Part shown: positions 45,987 to 58,896 of the stretch, one piece after another
Layout of the letters: every line of letters begins with the position of its first letter
Position numbering within the stretch: the stretch's first letter is position 1
From: Hofstenia miamia
Lineage: Eukaryota; Xenacoelomorpha; Acoela; Hofsteniidae
Assembly (NCBI GenBank): GCA_900660155.1
Contig: CABFPE010000445.1
Coordinates: 138,143-202,142 of the forward strand
DNA length: 64,000 nt
Direction of reading: 5' to 3'
Program-made: the position numbers and the translations under genes
Notes under the pieces: generated by a model
Databases searched by the model: none
What the model saw: only the letters and a program-made list of their open reading frames with translations
Told to the model about the DNA's origin: nothing

Positions 45987-46715
45987 CAGGGTGAGTCAAA
46001 AGTATCAGTGAACCAAAAATATAGGTTTTCTTTCAGGCTTAGCAAATTTTGCATCACTAATAGTTGTAAACAGAGATAAGTCATCATTCCCATGATTGTG
46101 TGATCGATTCGTATTGAAAGTAACTCAATCTTTCTAACAATTTTCATTTCTAATCTAGTGTGATAAGAGATGGAATACACAACTAAAGAGCGAGTTCTGA
46201 TTACATCATGGGTAATTGTCAGTGGCGTACGAAAGGGGGGACATGGTGGAATGTACCCCCGTTTTCAAAATTGATTTTAGTTGAGTAAATAAAAAAAATC
46301 AATAAAATATTTTAAAAAAATTAAATACTAAGACCCTGAATTGCATTCTTAGTTCTAATTATTCAATATTTTCAAAAAATTTAGCGATGCTTCACCCCGC
46401 TTTTGTGACTCACATGATCATGACTCAGATGCCCCCGTCAAAATATCCTGCGTATGACCCTGGTAATTCCTGAAGAGGTAACTGGTCTGTAAAGGGTAGG
46501 CGACTATTTCGCAATGAATTCGACAAAAAAGCACCACCTCGACAAACTCTGATTGATGGAAAAACTAACGCCTAAAAACAGGTCCGCAGGAAGTCAGGAA
46601 AACGTAAAGCGAGTTTTAGGTGCAGTTCAGAAAAATCTCACAATCAAACTTGTCAATGAGCCGAGCTTGAGCAGAGTATTGGTTATACAACGAGAACAAA
46701 ACGAGTTTATTTAAG
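45987..46715 (+). pseudogene. Decayed mariner-like element interrupted by a MITE
   Basis: The left end ACAGGGTGAGTCAAAAGT is a typical terminal word of this Tc1/mariner-type group. A start at about 46171 gives MEYTTKERVLITSWVI, as in the N-terminal helix-turn-helix of these transposases. After the inserted MITE (46220-46462) frames give FRNEFDKKAPPRQTLID and then SQENVKRVLGAVQKNL, the second helix-turn-helix region. At least two frame changes and a stop are needed to follow it, and the DDE catalytic domain and right end are absent. It is an old, dead copy. Confidence 0.65.
46212..46470. mobile_element. hAT-like MITE nested in mariner remnant
   Basis: The element occupies 46220-46462, from CAGTGGCGTACGAAAGG to GCGTATGACCCTG. 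It is flanked by GTAATTGT (46212-46219) and GTAATTCC (46463-46470), an 8-bp duplication with two mismatches. Its reverse complement aligns with the MITE at 42543 over much of its length (for example GTCATG, AGTCACAAAAGCGGG). It landed inside the transposase ORF, so it is younger than the mariner. Confidence 0.8.
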
Positions 46716-48597
46716 CAAAGCAAATTTAATTTGATCATTAGATTTTTCTTACTTTTTCAATCAATATGCTTTTCAATGATCTCATTTTAGAAACGTTTAT
46801 TCTTGCGGATAATTGGCTTTGCAAAAATATAAGGCTAATTGGTGATTGAGTTTTAATTGCTGCGCCAATTATAGAACATCTGTATTAACATGTATTACAA
46901 TTATGAGATAGTTAGCAAAGCCACAAATATAAGAAAGTATGTAAGGATGAGGACTAATGATTTAATTTTTTAATTTTAACCACACGAAGTCACTTCAAAA
47001 AGGCTAAGTACAAATGCATGAAGCATTTCCAAATAAAATAATTGATAATTCATGTATACAATCTTGATTAAAATACGAATACCTTAGACATAGTTTTAGG
47101 AAAGTTCTGATGGTGGAGACCATTTTATGCAAATTTATATCATGCATCATCAACTTAAAATGCATTAATGCGTTTATTGTTTCTGGCTTCAATCGCGAAC
47201 GGTTGTTAACTTTGATATTTCAGCTGCAGGAAAAAATTATGGCAAAGTAATATCTTAAAGAAAATTTTATTAAGAATGGGTGGCTCTCTCCAATCATCAA
47301 TTATTTTTTCATGTTGTTTTGAATCTAGAAACAAATTTTATAATTTCAATTTATTTTCATATAACTTGCAAATTTGCTGGCAAATGTTTTGCAGAATGAG
47401 AGCATTGGCCTGTAGCATGCACAAATAGATGAATCACATTTTCGTATATTGCTGGAAGGCCTGCAACTTTAATGACAAAGTAAAAATCGCGAACATTATT
47501 ATAAGGATACAGTAATTGTAAGTTTTATAGTTATTTAAATACTGTTGTCTGCTACTTTATTTCATGAGTAGCATTTCAAATCATCCTATGGATACAAAAT
47601 ATTTTCATGCAATAAGTGCAATGTCACTTAATCTAGCCAAAAAATGTACTGGTTTTTCGCAAAATTGCATTGAAGCTTTAATTCAATTTTGTCGTCATTA
47701 TTATCTTGTCAAAAATAACATATTGTTGATCGAAAGAAACAATTGAACCAAATAGATAGAATCGAACAGAAGATCAAGCACAATTCTTTTCGAGTTGAAA
47801 AATTCTCTCACATTCGATCATTCCTATAGCTGGACTTGTAGGTTTTGGTTCCACACTTAAACGTCGATACATATTCTATACTTTAAAATTTTTTACCAAA
47901 TGCAAGCAGGATTTATCATTTGCTGCCATCAAAAAGATTAGCAAATATTAAACCAACATTGTAATCTCATTACTATAAAAAATGTAGACATATACGTAAC
48001 TTAACTTTTTTTCAAAACAATAATCGCTATATACCAGCACTGAATACTGTAAATCAGGAATTAACCTTCAATCAGACTAAATTCTATAGTTTGAGTAACT
48101 AACAATTTCAATATTGTTGCTTACGATGGCCATAGTCTATTAAATTTGACCATTTCAGTTATTATCTTACTTAATATCCATAATTGCGGCCATTGCCTTT
48201 TCTTTGTGAAACTTGATTGGATTCTACATGGGGAAGATAACAATATGTAATAATAATTTTGTCCCTGGGTTTTAAGCAGGGCTGTAGTAGAGTGAATACG
48301 CAGGTATACGCCGTACACGTTCCACTTAATATGATCCAACAGCTTTTCAATTAACAATAAACACACCTCGGTTTGAAACAATCCCTTATGTTAAAAAAAC
48401 AAAGTCATCTACAGTCTAAATTCTGTAATACCCTCATTCCAAAGTCAAAATCAACGAGTTCATGGTATTGAAGCATTCGAAAAATTCTTATCAGATCCCA
48501 AATTGGTAAGCACAAGCCTCAATGCTTATGATGAAATCCACCTAGCTCACAAGAGGCTAGCTGTGCTACTTTCTTTCATCAAACGCCATTTTTCTGG
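46716..48597. other. AT-rich intergenic stretch
   Basis: Several 60-86-codon ORFs on both strands (for example 48121-48381 minus) are unrecognised. No motif cluster or repeat. Confidence 0.45.
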
Positions 48598-48890
48598 TTC
48601 TCGTCCAAGACCACATCCAAGCTCTTATTTTTTGGTCCTGGCATTTCGTATTCGAAGATGACCTCACAATTTCAAAACAATGCTCTCACAAAATTGCTAA
48701 TGATAATTTCTAACTACTCAGTCGATCAGTTCTCTCTTCGCTGCTAAATCCTCTGACTCCATTTTAAAAATCCTCTGATTCCACTTTAAAAATCCTCTGA
48801 TTCCATTTTAAAAATCCTCGTATTACTATTAAAAAATTGAAAATATTGCAAGAAAATTTGGTAAAATGTATTCCTGCTTCATTGAAAAAA
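48598..48890. repeat. Gap-flanking duplication D, copy 1, with 22-bp tandem repeats
   Basis: 293 bp ending at the N at 48891 and repeated at 48892-49184 with almost no change. Inside, a 22-bp unit (AATCCTCTGAYTCCATTTTAAA) is repeated about three times near 48747-48818, and again in the second copy. Confidence 0.95.
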
Positions 48891-48891
48891 N

Positions 48892-49184
48892 TTCTCGTCC
48901 AAGACCACATCCAAGCTCTTATTTTTTGGTCCTGGCATTTCGTATTCGAAGATGACCTCACAATTTCAAAACAATGCTCTCACAAAATTGCTAATGATAA
49001 TTTCTAACTACTCAGTCGATCAGTTCTCTCTTCGCTGCTAAATCCTCTGACTCCATTTTAAAAATCCTCTGATTCCACTTTAAAAATCCTCTGATTCCAT
49101 TTAAAAAATCCTCGTATTACTATTAAAAAATTGAAAATATTGCAAGAAAATTTGGTAAAATGTATTCCTGCTTCATTGAAAAAA
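48892..49184. repeat. Gap-flanking duplication D, copy 2
   Basis: Second copy of 48598-48890, starting directly after the N. The decayed LINE follows immediately. Confidence 0.95.
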
Positions 49185-51647
49185 TTTCAAATTCATATGG
49201 GTTTACTTCTTTTTAATTTCGGAGATATAGAACTTAATCGAAGTGTGAAAATTGCGTACATTAATACCAGGAGTTCAATAGCGCATAGAATAGATTTTTT
49301 AACAATGTACAAAAAGTTGGTAGAAATGCAATTTATGCTGTCAGATAAATAGTAGCGGAGGTGGACTTATGCTAATAGTTCCGAAAATTTTTAAATCTAA
49401 ATTGCGTAAAGATCTAGAATTAGATGACGCACAATTTGAAACTCTTTGGATAGCAATCTTCCCCAATCTGAGCTGTTTAATGTAAGTTATCATCCAAGTA
49501 AAATTTTATTATATCAAAAACAAATTGATATTTGCCGAAATAAGCTGGCGCCGTACAGACGCAAGCTCATCAAGAACAACTTTTAGTTGATTATCCAAAC
49601 TCCATGGGATTCCGACGAAGTTAAGCCACGTGTTACCACTAAGAATCAATTATTTTGAGTAGCGCGACGAACTCAACCTAATGTTAATTGGATTAATTAT
49701 CATGATTCGAATAAATTAATTAAAAATTTACGCCAGACTGCTAATACAAAAAGATAAGGCAATATTTTCAAATTGAAAAAATAGTAATAATAAATGGGGC
49801 TTTATTCAAAGATGTTTAGGAAATTATAAAAATGCTAATAACTGCATTAATGAATTAAGAATATAGGAAGTAATGTTTGCAATAACAAAATTGAAATAGC
49901 AAATCACTTATAGTGAAACTTTTGTGAATCTCGGAAATTTTAAATTTGGCAAATTTGATAAAAAAATTCGAGTATCCAAAAATCATTATAACTCAAAATT
50001 CGATTTTCGGAAGGATTAAAAAACATTATTAAAAAATTGATGTTAACAAATTAATTGGATCTAACAGCGACGTCGTTACGACAGTTCTATGTTTACTGGG
50101 GAGTCCCGTATTTTGTCTTAAAAAAATTTACACGTGTTTAGTAGGCATCAACCTTTTGCATTTAATTAATGTATATCAGCCAAAAAAATTTCCTTAAATC
50201 TTTTACACCTGTTTTAAAGAGTGGAGATAATTTAGAAGCTCGCAATTGTAGGCCAATTATTATAACTCATCCATTCTCAAAGTTATTTGAAAAGTTAATT
50301 GCTATTCAAATTTATGGATACCTTAATGATAAAAAAATTCTGTCAAAAAATAAATTTGGCTTTCGCGTAGGTCTTATTAGCACATCAGATGCAATTTTAT
50401 CGATTACAGAAAAAATTACATTCAATTTAAGTAAGCAATTGATTAGTACTGTTGCCTTACTAGATCGATTCATTGGGTTTCATAATTTTGCCAAATAAAT
50501 TACTAAGTCTAGTTTTAGCTCATCTTTGGTATGCTTCATCATGAGCTTTCTATGCAAAAGACAACAACGCGTGTCAAATTAGGTAAAACATTATCTACAA
50601 ATTTTAAGTACTGTCAGTGGTGTTTCTCAAGGAACTGTTTTAGGTCCTATACTTTTTGCGTTATATGTCAATGATATGTCTGACCATACATGCATATATT
50701 CCACTAACTTATACCATTATGCTGATAATACACGTTTCCTGAATATTGCAAAAAATGCATTTATTTCGAGTAAACTATTACAAAAAGATATTGAGTCGCT
50801 CTCAAATTATTTTTCGCAAAACAAATTAAAAATAAATAATTACAAAACTCAGCTTATAGTATTTACTCCTATTGACAAAACCACTATACATAAAAAAATA
50901 TGATAAGTTTTTTAGGTGTAGAAACTGATGCTAATCATAATTTTAAATTTCTTCTCTGCCAAATTCAAAAAAATGGCATCAGGGGCTTAAACAGCTCTAT
51001 CAAGTTCGAGAAATAGATAAAATTTATCATAAAAAATCAGTCAATGCTTTTAAACTCAGTAAAGTTCAATATTGCAGGTTGCTATTTCAAGATCTAAACT
51101 TCTCTCAAGAAAATTTCTATCTAAAATATATAGTTGGGTTTTAATAACGATAAAATTTGTTCCAAACCATGAATTCATTTCCTCTCTACGTAATGAATTT
51201 AATAATATAGGTCCCATACACAGTATTCAATTTCAAACCAAGTGCATAATGTATAAATATGTTAACCAACGCAAATCGCTTCATTTTCTGAATGATTACC
51301 TGATATTAAGCAATCGAACTAATAACAACCATAGTATTTTAACCAGCAAAACTCATTTTCCCTGAATGGATCCCAACAATGAAATTTTTTGCCTCTAGTT
51401 ATAAAGAATGCAAAGTCTTATAAGAATTTCAAAAGCAGGCTTAAAATTTTTTTATTAAGGAAGCAACAAATGTTAGGAGTTGCAAGTATATCTACACATA
51501 TCTAAATAGCAATATGCAAGTGAGTGTTTGTAATTTTATCTAGTGATTTACAATATATTGAAATTTTTTATATATATTTGTAGTTTTTAGATTTTGTATA
51601 ATTTTTTCTACATTTGTACAAGCAAGAAATAATAAATTGCTTTTGAA

Positions 51648-51650
<3 letters not shown>
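49185..51650 (+). mobile_element. Decayed CR1/L2-like LINE with endonuclease and RT
   Basis: Frames from about 49200 give DIELNRSVKIAYINTRSS and IDFLTMYKKLVE, then GGGLMLIVPKIFKSKLRKDL, the start of the apurinic-type endonuclease. From 50169 RT blocks follow: LEARNCRPIIITHPFSKLFE, KNKFGFR, SGVSQGTVLGP (about 50617), then YHYADNT (about 50715), where the catalytic FADD has become ADN. The C-terminal region is visible at 51072-51365. Many stops and frame changes separate the blocks, so it is long dead. Its 3' end has AATAATAAATTG and an (ATT)n tail. AT-rich composition matches the genome, unlike the LINE at 15.7 kb. Confidence 0.8.

Positions 51651-51699
<49 letters not shown>
51651..51699. repeat. 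(ATT)n tail of LINE
   Basis: About sixteen ATT units directly follow the LINE 3' UTR. Short tandem tails are usual for L2/CR1 elements. The same tail type ends the insert at 62.2 kb. Confidence 0.95.
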
Positions 51700-54600
51700 G
51701 TTTCGCATTGCGATATTCATTACGAGTAGGAAATTTTCACATGTTGTTTAACATTTACGCTTTTGTGCTTTGTCAAATGATTAAGCTGTTCAAGACATTT
51801 TGTAAACATTGTAAATGCTCATAAGGAGTCTGGCCTGGTAACTAGGGCTGGGCACTTTTAAGTCAATAATCTTGAAATTTTCTGACCAGTAAACATATTT
51901 AACAAATCCTCATCTTAACTTGATTTAACATAATAGAAATCAATGAAATATAATATATAGATTAAATAGGAATTTTTTCCAAGGATATTAAGCATATGTT
52001 AATTATTTTATAGGAGTAAATACACTAGATTTGAAACTTATAAAAATTGAATTATTATAAATATTAATCATCAAATTGCTAAGTTCTTTAATCATTGGTT
52101 AATAAGAAACTTAATGTCCCATTAAAAAACAATTTGTGAATTTGCATCGGTTTTTCATGTGAGAAAATATTGTTCAGTTTTACTATGTCCTTAACGACTA
52201 ATTAGATTTATCTGTACTGATTGTACTAGTCGGATGTCTTGACTTACCAGTAACCTATCACACACCACAGATTTTCAATGTATCTACCCCGAAAATTCCC
52301 GCTCCAACAGCAGGAAATTTGTTTTTTATTAAATTGGTCATATTAATTGTTTAAAATAAATAAATTTAAACGAAATACAGTTTTCTCACATTTCCAATCG
52401 TATTTGGGAAACTTAGCAATAGTCGGATTTTGACACATCCATTGGTGAACGCTTGCATTTAAGGTTGAAAATTTGTACTAAAGTGTATTTCTGTTTCTGT
52501 AAAAAAATGAACTATTTTTTATTGAAAATAGGATTACTTAAAAAACTTTCAAATGCATACCATATATTCAGAAAAAGAGGAGGTCAACAGCTCATGGGAT
52601 TAACAACAAACCTCAGCTATTTCTATTTCTGTGGATAGACCAGCTCAAAATTGGTGAGACGCGCTCTCCCAAAGCCCGCGCACAAGTGTGCCTACAAAGT
52701 TTCCAGGCTACTAACACTTTTCGTAACATAGTGAACGCTAATCATAATATCTATCTGATTCCTGTCGTAATTTTATTCGCAAAACAGCTTTGGCGGTTTT
52801 TTCAACACTTTATGCAAACTTGAACTGTAAATTTGGGCAAAAAATTGATTTATGAAATTGATTCAAATATAATATAATTTTAAGAGCAGAAAGTAGTCCT
52901 ATTTTCTGAAAAAATTGCTGAAATTAGTCTCCGTCTTTCCTTGCAATTCTAGAAAATTCAGATGCATAAATCTAATTGTGGGTAAATAAATTCCAATTTT
53001 TTTCAATTAATGAATGACTAATACATGCTCTCAATAAAAGCTCATATGCTGGTGAATGTCGTTAATAACTTGAAATTGTTAACTTTATTAGCTTCTAGTT
53101 ACTCTTCAAAGCATTTATTAATATTTTTCTAAAATATGTTATCTTTGATTACCATTATTTGCCATAATAGATAATTAATTAGTGTGCGCGCCATCTAGCG
53201 GTATTTATATAAATTTTTCATTATACCTACCATATCGATGACAATATTTACGTTTTTTGTTGTGCAAAATATGTTATCCTCACGACTACGATAACTATGT
53301 TAAGGTTGATCCTCGCCCTATCCCTAGCCTCAATCCATAAAGAATTTAAGGAAAGCTGAATTGAATTTAACTTTGGATCGTCACGTTAGGCGACCCATTC
53401 GCTTGTGCAACCAAAATACATATCTGACCAAATCATTAATGTAAATAAATGCAGGGAGAAATTTTTTAAACATGAAAATTTTATGTCAGTTCTGAGCAAA
53501 ATTCTAACTTAGGGTCTAAATTTTAAGCCTTTTTTAGATTTTTGAGAAATATTTAGTAAGCACGTCATAGACATTGTTTAAGGCAACCAAATGAACTGAA
53601 CTTTTTTAATTTTTAATGTATGCAATAAACAGTGCTACTCACGGTATGTAAAGCAAACTTCTTACCTCTAGACTTTAAATTAATTCAAGACTCGAACGTT
53701 GTTTTATAAACATATAAATGTTAAGTTTAAGCATATTTATGTAGCGTAAGTGTTAGTGTATAAGGCGCACCCAAACACTGAAGATTGTTTTTTAGTTACA
53801 GGTATACAGGGTGTATAAGTCGCATTCGCCATTCCACACAAATTTTATCCTTTCCTATTCACTTAACTTCTTCCTACTTGACAAGACGTTGAAACTTGCA
53901 AAAATATAATTCTACCCGCCAAATGGAACCAAGTACTGGATATTTCCCAGGGTCTTACTGTTGATTAACTTATTTTTTTTTGCTGCAGTTTATTTTTAAT
54001 CAAATAATTCATGGATGCATATTATATCTAGTTTCTAAGCTAATGGTAGCATTTTTTTCAAGAAAAAATTTTTCCAGGAATGAATTAAAAGTTGTTAAAA
54101 AACTGCCACCAGAGAAACACGATTTGAACAAAATTGTAAATAAGGATTTTCTGTAAATATAAACTTTAATCGAATATTATGTTCAAGAAAAACTTACTAC
54201 TTTCAATAAATATTGATTATAATCAAGTAACCATAGTACGGCGACATGTCTGCAGATGTAGATTAAAATTCCAAAATTCACATTAATAGAAGAAGTACCA
54301 CTAAGTAAGTGTTCGCTGATAGCATGCCAATTCTATCAATCTGGAAAATATTCGTTTTGCAGGCTTGATTCTGCCATAGTGACTTCCTGAACATTACTAG
54401 AGCATTTTATCAATGATATTTTAGTCTCCAAGTGCGGGAAATAACGCAAAAAAATTTTAAAAAATATATTGGACGACAGGGGATGCCCAACTCTATTGCA
54501 ATTTCGAGTACAAAATTCATTGTTTTTGAGGGGATCTAACATTCAACTGATTCAAAAATTTTTCTTGCACAGTGGGTTTTAGGCAAAACTGCACCACATC

Positions 54601-55562
54601 AGGTTGTTGCTGCACAACTTTTCAAAGATTGCCAAAATCTGGATAGCACAAAAGTATTTGGAAGTTGTTTTGTTTTCATCGTGTGGAAAAACTCACACAA
54701 TGAAAATCGCCAATCCCATTCAACCTCCTCACTATATTTCAAACGTTGATCTGAATACTGTTTCGCTTGAAACTGTTACCTTCTTAAACTTTAAGGTTTG
54801 TTCAAGTTCTTCTGTGAATTTTAGAGGTGTCACTAAACTAAGAGAAATTCAGTTTCATTTTTTAAAGCATAGCATAACATTCAATCAGATTCCTTCTTCT
54901 ATTATCATGAAATTATTGAAGATTGGCTACTAACTAAGACTTTGCTTGATGGTTTAAGTTATTTTTTTTCAACTTGAAGTCCGCATTTAGAATCCAGCCA
55001 ACTGGGGGTGTGGGGCTGATGTACCCTCCCCGTCCTCGAATTTTTTTCTACAAAGCAGCAAAATGACTATTTAGTAGATGTTGCGATACATTTATTATAT
55101 TTTACATTTTTTTCTAAATTTAGAATGCAGGAAATCTATCTCTTTCAACATTTTTAGAAATATATATTTGAATAAGTGATTTGTGCTTTCTCTGTAAATG
55201 AAATTCTTGAATCTCGGCCATTACGAGGGCGATACATCATATATATTTTCGAGCTATTTGATTTGTTCTATTCTTCTAATTTAAACGAAAGCTTAGCTTT
55301 AATACAGCCAAATTAGTTTTTGAAAGGACTCTTTTATTATGTCTAAATAACTTTATTTAACATTTTTTCTAAGCAGTTTTCAATTCGAAAAGTTTAAATT
55401 TAAATTTTGTATTACTAATTTGTCTTCTTACTTCTAGCCTTGAGAATATCATTACCGTATATATTTTTATTTCAAAGCAATAGAAGAATCAGCAAAGTGC
55501 AGTTACCCAAGGTGCGAAAGCCCAATCATTACTTAGTCAATTTCAATTTTCAATCATATGTT
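51700..55562. other. AT-rich intergenic stretch with minor features
   Basis: TATACAGGGTGTATAAGTC near 53807 resembles a mariner-type end, but no partner end is found. A GC-raised patch at 52660-52720 (GACGCGCTCTCCC, CCCGCGCACAAG) has no clear identity. ORFs at 54336-54542 (minus) and 54604-54933 (plus, 109 codons) are unrecognised. CTGGGGGTGTGGGGCTGATG near 55003 is an isolated GT-rich word. Confidence 0.4.
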
Positions 55563-55764
55563 CAGGGGCGTATGCAGAATTTTCTAATAGGGTGACATCT
55601 CTGTTATGAACAAGTAAGCAACCTAAAGCGCGGGAGAAGCCCCACGAAATTTTTCAAAAAATTCAAAAGTGGACCTTCATTATTAAATTATTTTAATTTT
55701 TGCCGAAAATGGTTTGACTTAACCAATCAAAATAAATTTTGAACCCCCTTTCCGTACACCACTG
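55563..55764. mobile_element. hAT-like MITE copy
   Basis: It runs from CAGGGGCGTATGCAGAATTT to CTTTCCGTACACCACTG. Its interior aligns with the 42543 copy in the same orientation, for example TTTTTGCCGAAAATGG versus TTTGCGAAAATTTT and AACCAATCAAAA versus AGTCAATCAAAA. The flanking octamers (CATATGTT and CTATGCTT) are only loosely alike, so the duplication has decayed. Confidence 0.75.
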
Positions 55765-57512
55765 CTATGCTTTACTAAGTGTCAATCTTACCTTTGTATT
55801 ATTTTGTTCTCAAATATCATTTTTATATGCTACTAAAACCGGTTAAAAATAAATTCAGCCTAGTGGAAGCAGAATGCAAAACACGTATTTCCTCTTTTCT
55901 TGTTGAAGCATAGATGAATTCAGGTGGCAAACGATCTCTTATTGAGCTCAGAATGATCAAGAACACTTTGAAAACAATGATGGGTTATGACCGACTCAAA
56001 GAGCTTTTGCTCTTTTATTGCAAAACATATTTGAAACAAAAATTAAAATTGAAGAAACCGCCACTGATTTCTTATGTGTAATTGAAGTTTTGAAATCATA
56101 TTGATTTGTCAATATTATTGGTAATGCGATCAAAATTCCAATATGCATTGACTTTTATCAGAAACATTTTTACCATTGAATTAGATTAGGGGAACATTAA
56201 AGAGCTTTAAATTTCAAAAGGATTGCGTGAGATTGACTTTTGCATTTAAGCCGCAATTGTTTTGTAACAAATGTTTAGACATTTGTTGTTATTTTTTCAA
56301 CATTAGGACGTTTATAATTAGGACAGGAAAAAAATTTGCATAATCGGAAACTGACAAAAAATGTTCAGAATTTGATTTTTTTCCAAGGCAATTGACTGAC
56401 AGAATTGTTTGATTTTTCCCATGTTTGCTGATCAAATGATGGATTGATAAGCCCAATTTTAAGGTACGTTTTTTGACCCACTTGCGTTTATAACAAAGGT
56501 AACAACACTGAACCTACCTTAAGAGAAACTATTTGAATTTCAAATTTTATACATGTGCTATCATTGTTTTTCAAGTAGAGCAGAATGTTTTAATATACAC
56601 CAATCATCAAACATACACATGTATGTCTTATATATCATTTTGCATATTTGGTATCAGTAATTATTATATAGGCTATCAAGATTGTACTACACATGTAAGC
56701 GGTTAGAGAAGTAAATTGAGACGAATTTAGCTGCAACTACTGAGCGGGCAGCAATTTTGCTAATGAACCTCTCATATATTTTTCTCGCTAGGCCTCTTTC
56801 CCCAATGCAATGTATTAATGAAATTGAGATTGGTTTTGGTCATTGAAAAAAATCACAGACCCATACACTCCAATGCAATTTTAAATAACCACACTGAATT
56901 TATTCTAATAATAGTGCCACTTTTGAAAATTCTTATAAAAATTTGAAAGATTTTAAAGTTTGAGTTGGTAGCAGTTTCATGGTTTGTGTTATAGATTGAT
57001 AGCCTATGATTGAAAAAAAATTTTGAACTTGGCATTGACCAAGATTTCAGACAAAGTATATTTATTAGTTGATAAACCAGTTATCAAATTAGGGAAAATA
57101 CTAGGGATTTTTTAAAATACAATTTGGTATCTGATATAGAAAAACTTTTTAGGGAAACCTTAAAATTTGCATTTTATTCTATATTTTGTAAATTTATTTG
57201 ACTGTGCTCCTCAACCTCATTAATTTTTAATTTCCCTAGTTCAAGTACTAATATATTTTACTGGAATAATGAAGAATATATATAGAATTTCCCCAATGCC
57301 TAAAATTTCAGTCAACTTCGAAGATGATTAAATAATGATCAAAATAATGTCTTAATAAGTTGCATGAGACAATTCTAATTCATAACTGATGTCTTCAGTA
57401 AATTTATGTATATATATATATATATAACCAAAAAAAGTTTTATATCTTTCTTAACAATAAGCACTTATTGTGGAAAGTTAGTGCAGATATAGGGCAGGAA
57501 TAGGAGGACAAT
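55765..57512. other. AT-rich intergenic stretch
   Basis: A (TA)n run at about 57410-57427. No supported gene. Confidence 0.5.
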
Positions 57513-58895
57513 TTTTTAAGAATGAACTTCCTATATTATACTGAAAAATGGAAATGAAAAATAATTTTGAATTTAAGTACGAAATGCCTGTAAACATACA
57601 AATTTAATAGCGTAGGCATTGAAAGACATACCTAATTAGAGATGGAATTCTAAATATATTTAAATTCAGTTTATTAAAGCAATGCACTCAATTAGACTAA
57701 ATGAAATATATCTTAATTGCTTAAAAACATTAGTGCTTTGGAAATTTTTTCAAAAATCACATTTATTACATGTGAAATTTATGGAAGATTTTAAAGCCTG
57801 AATCCGATTCGAATTATAAGCTTAACAAAAACATCAGGAAATGTTCAAAATATCAGGCTTGTGTATTTGAGTATGGATGTGAACGGATACTGCGCACCCA
57901 GTATGCTGAGTGAAACAAAATTTTAAGATTTGTTAGTTTTCTGGGATCCTTATATTTTAGATCTACTTTCATAGATGACAACATGTGCGAATTTTTTGTA
58001 ATATCACCAAGGGTAGGCTAGGAGGCTTAACAGTTTTTAATCTAGACCTTAACGTACTGTGATTCATCTTTAGCAGATGTTGTAAGCTTAATATAGTATA
58101 AAGCTACTACAATCGTCAACCAATAAGTCTAAATTACTTAAAGACAGAATTCTAAAAAATTTTAACTCGCATATTGATTTTTTGGCTGCTGTAGACAATT
58201 ATGACTTTTTAAAAATAAACAAAATGATAACGTCATGGACAATTTTCCGATTCTAACTATACTATTGTATAATTATACACATATATAAATTTTTATGCTT
58301 CGAAAGAAATGCACCTACATCACATTTAACCTTAAACTACCTATTTATTTTTTGTCTTTGATGGTTAATCTAAAACTTTTGTTCGATAGCAATTGAGTGG
58401 CCTATTTACAGAGAAAGCAGTTTACATCAGTTATTGCTCCCATAACAAGACAGCTGATGATAGTTGGTGCTCCTGGTTCCTGAATGGCTAGACATGGAGA
58501 GAATTTTTTTCAACTATCGAAATGTTCAATGAAAAAGCTTAATCTTTTCAGTACTTCAAACACAGTAATACACTTTGCATGGGAGGACGTTCACCAATGG
58601 ATGTGCCAATATCTCACAATTTCCAAAAGACTTAATCCGCTTGTTTGAAAATGCAGAAATGGACATCGGTAGCTTAAGGTTAATTTCACGTCGGGTGGGC
58701 CGGACTTGCGAGGTTGATCCGCTGAAAATGATGGCTAGGTGTGGAGACTTACAGGGTCAAATTCTTTATAAATTTTTAAATGTTTGCAAATCATTCCTTA
58801 AAGATTGAATCATTTGACCAAGCAAGATTAAATATTGTTACATTTTTGTGAAGAAATCCTACTCGCATTGAATAAATAATCCGTATTTTTCCTTT
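57513..58895. repeat. Gap-flanking duplication E, copy 1 (1.38 kb)
   Basis: This 1,383-bp block ends at the N at 58896 and is repeated at 58897-60279. The copies look identical except for an 18-bp block (58611-58628 versus 59995-60012) where the sequence is completely different but of equal length. Confidence 0.95.
58575..58808 (+). CDS. Hypothetical ORF in duplication E (copy 1 only)
   Basis: 77 codons with GC above the flanks. It includes KDLIRLFENAEMDIGSLRLI and RRVGRTCEVDPLKMMARCGD. The start used is TTG-type. In the second copy the same frame is closed by the divergent 18-bp block, though the downstream residues are preserved. I recognise no family. It might be a terminal exon (possible acceptor TTTTCAG at about 58545-58551) or chance. 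Confidence 0.2.
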   Translation: MHGRTFTNGCANISQFPKDLIRLFENAEMDIGSLRLISRRVGRTCEVDPLKMMARCGDLQGQILYKFLNVCKSFLKD

Positions 58896-58896
58896 N

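Noticed and set aside
48598-48620. GGTTCTCGTCC resembling part of 5S rRNA
   Set aside because: Only about 11 bases match, with no other 5S domains nearby.
53807-53830. TATACAGGGTGTATAAGTC as a mariner end
   Set aside because: A single end with no partner inverted repeat or transposase residues downstream; kept only as a note.
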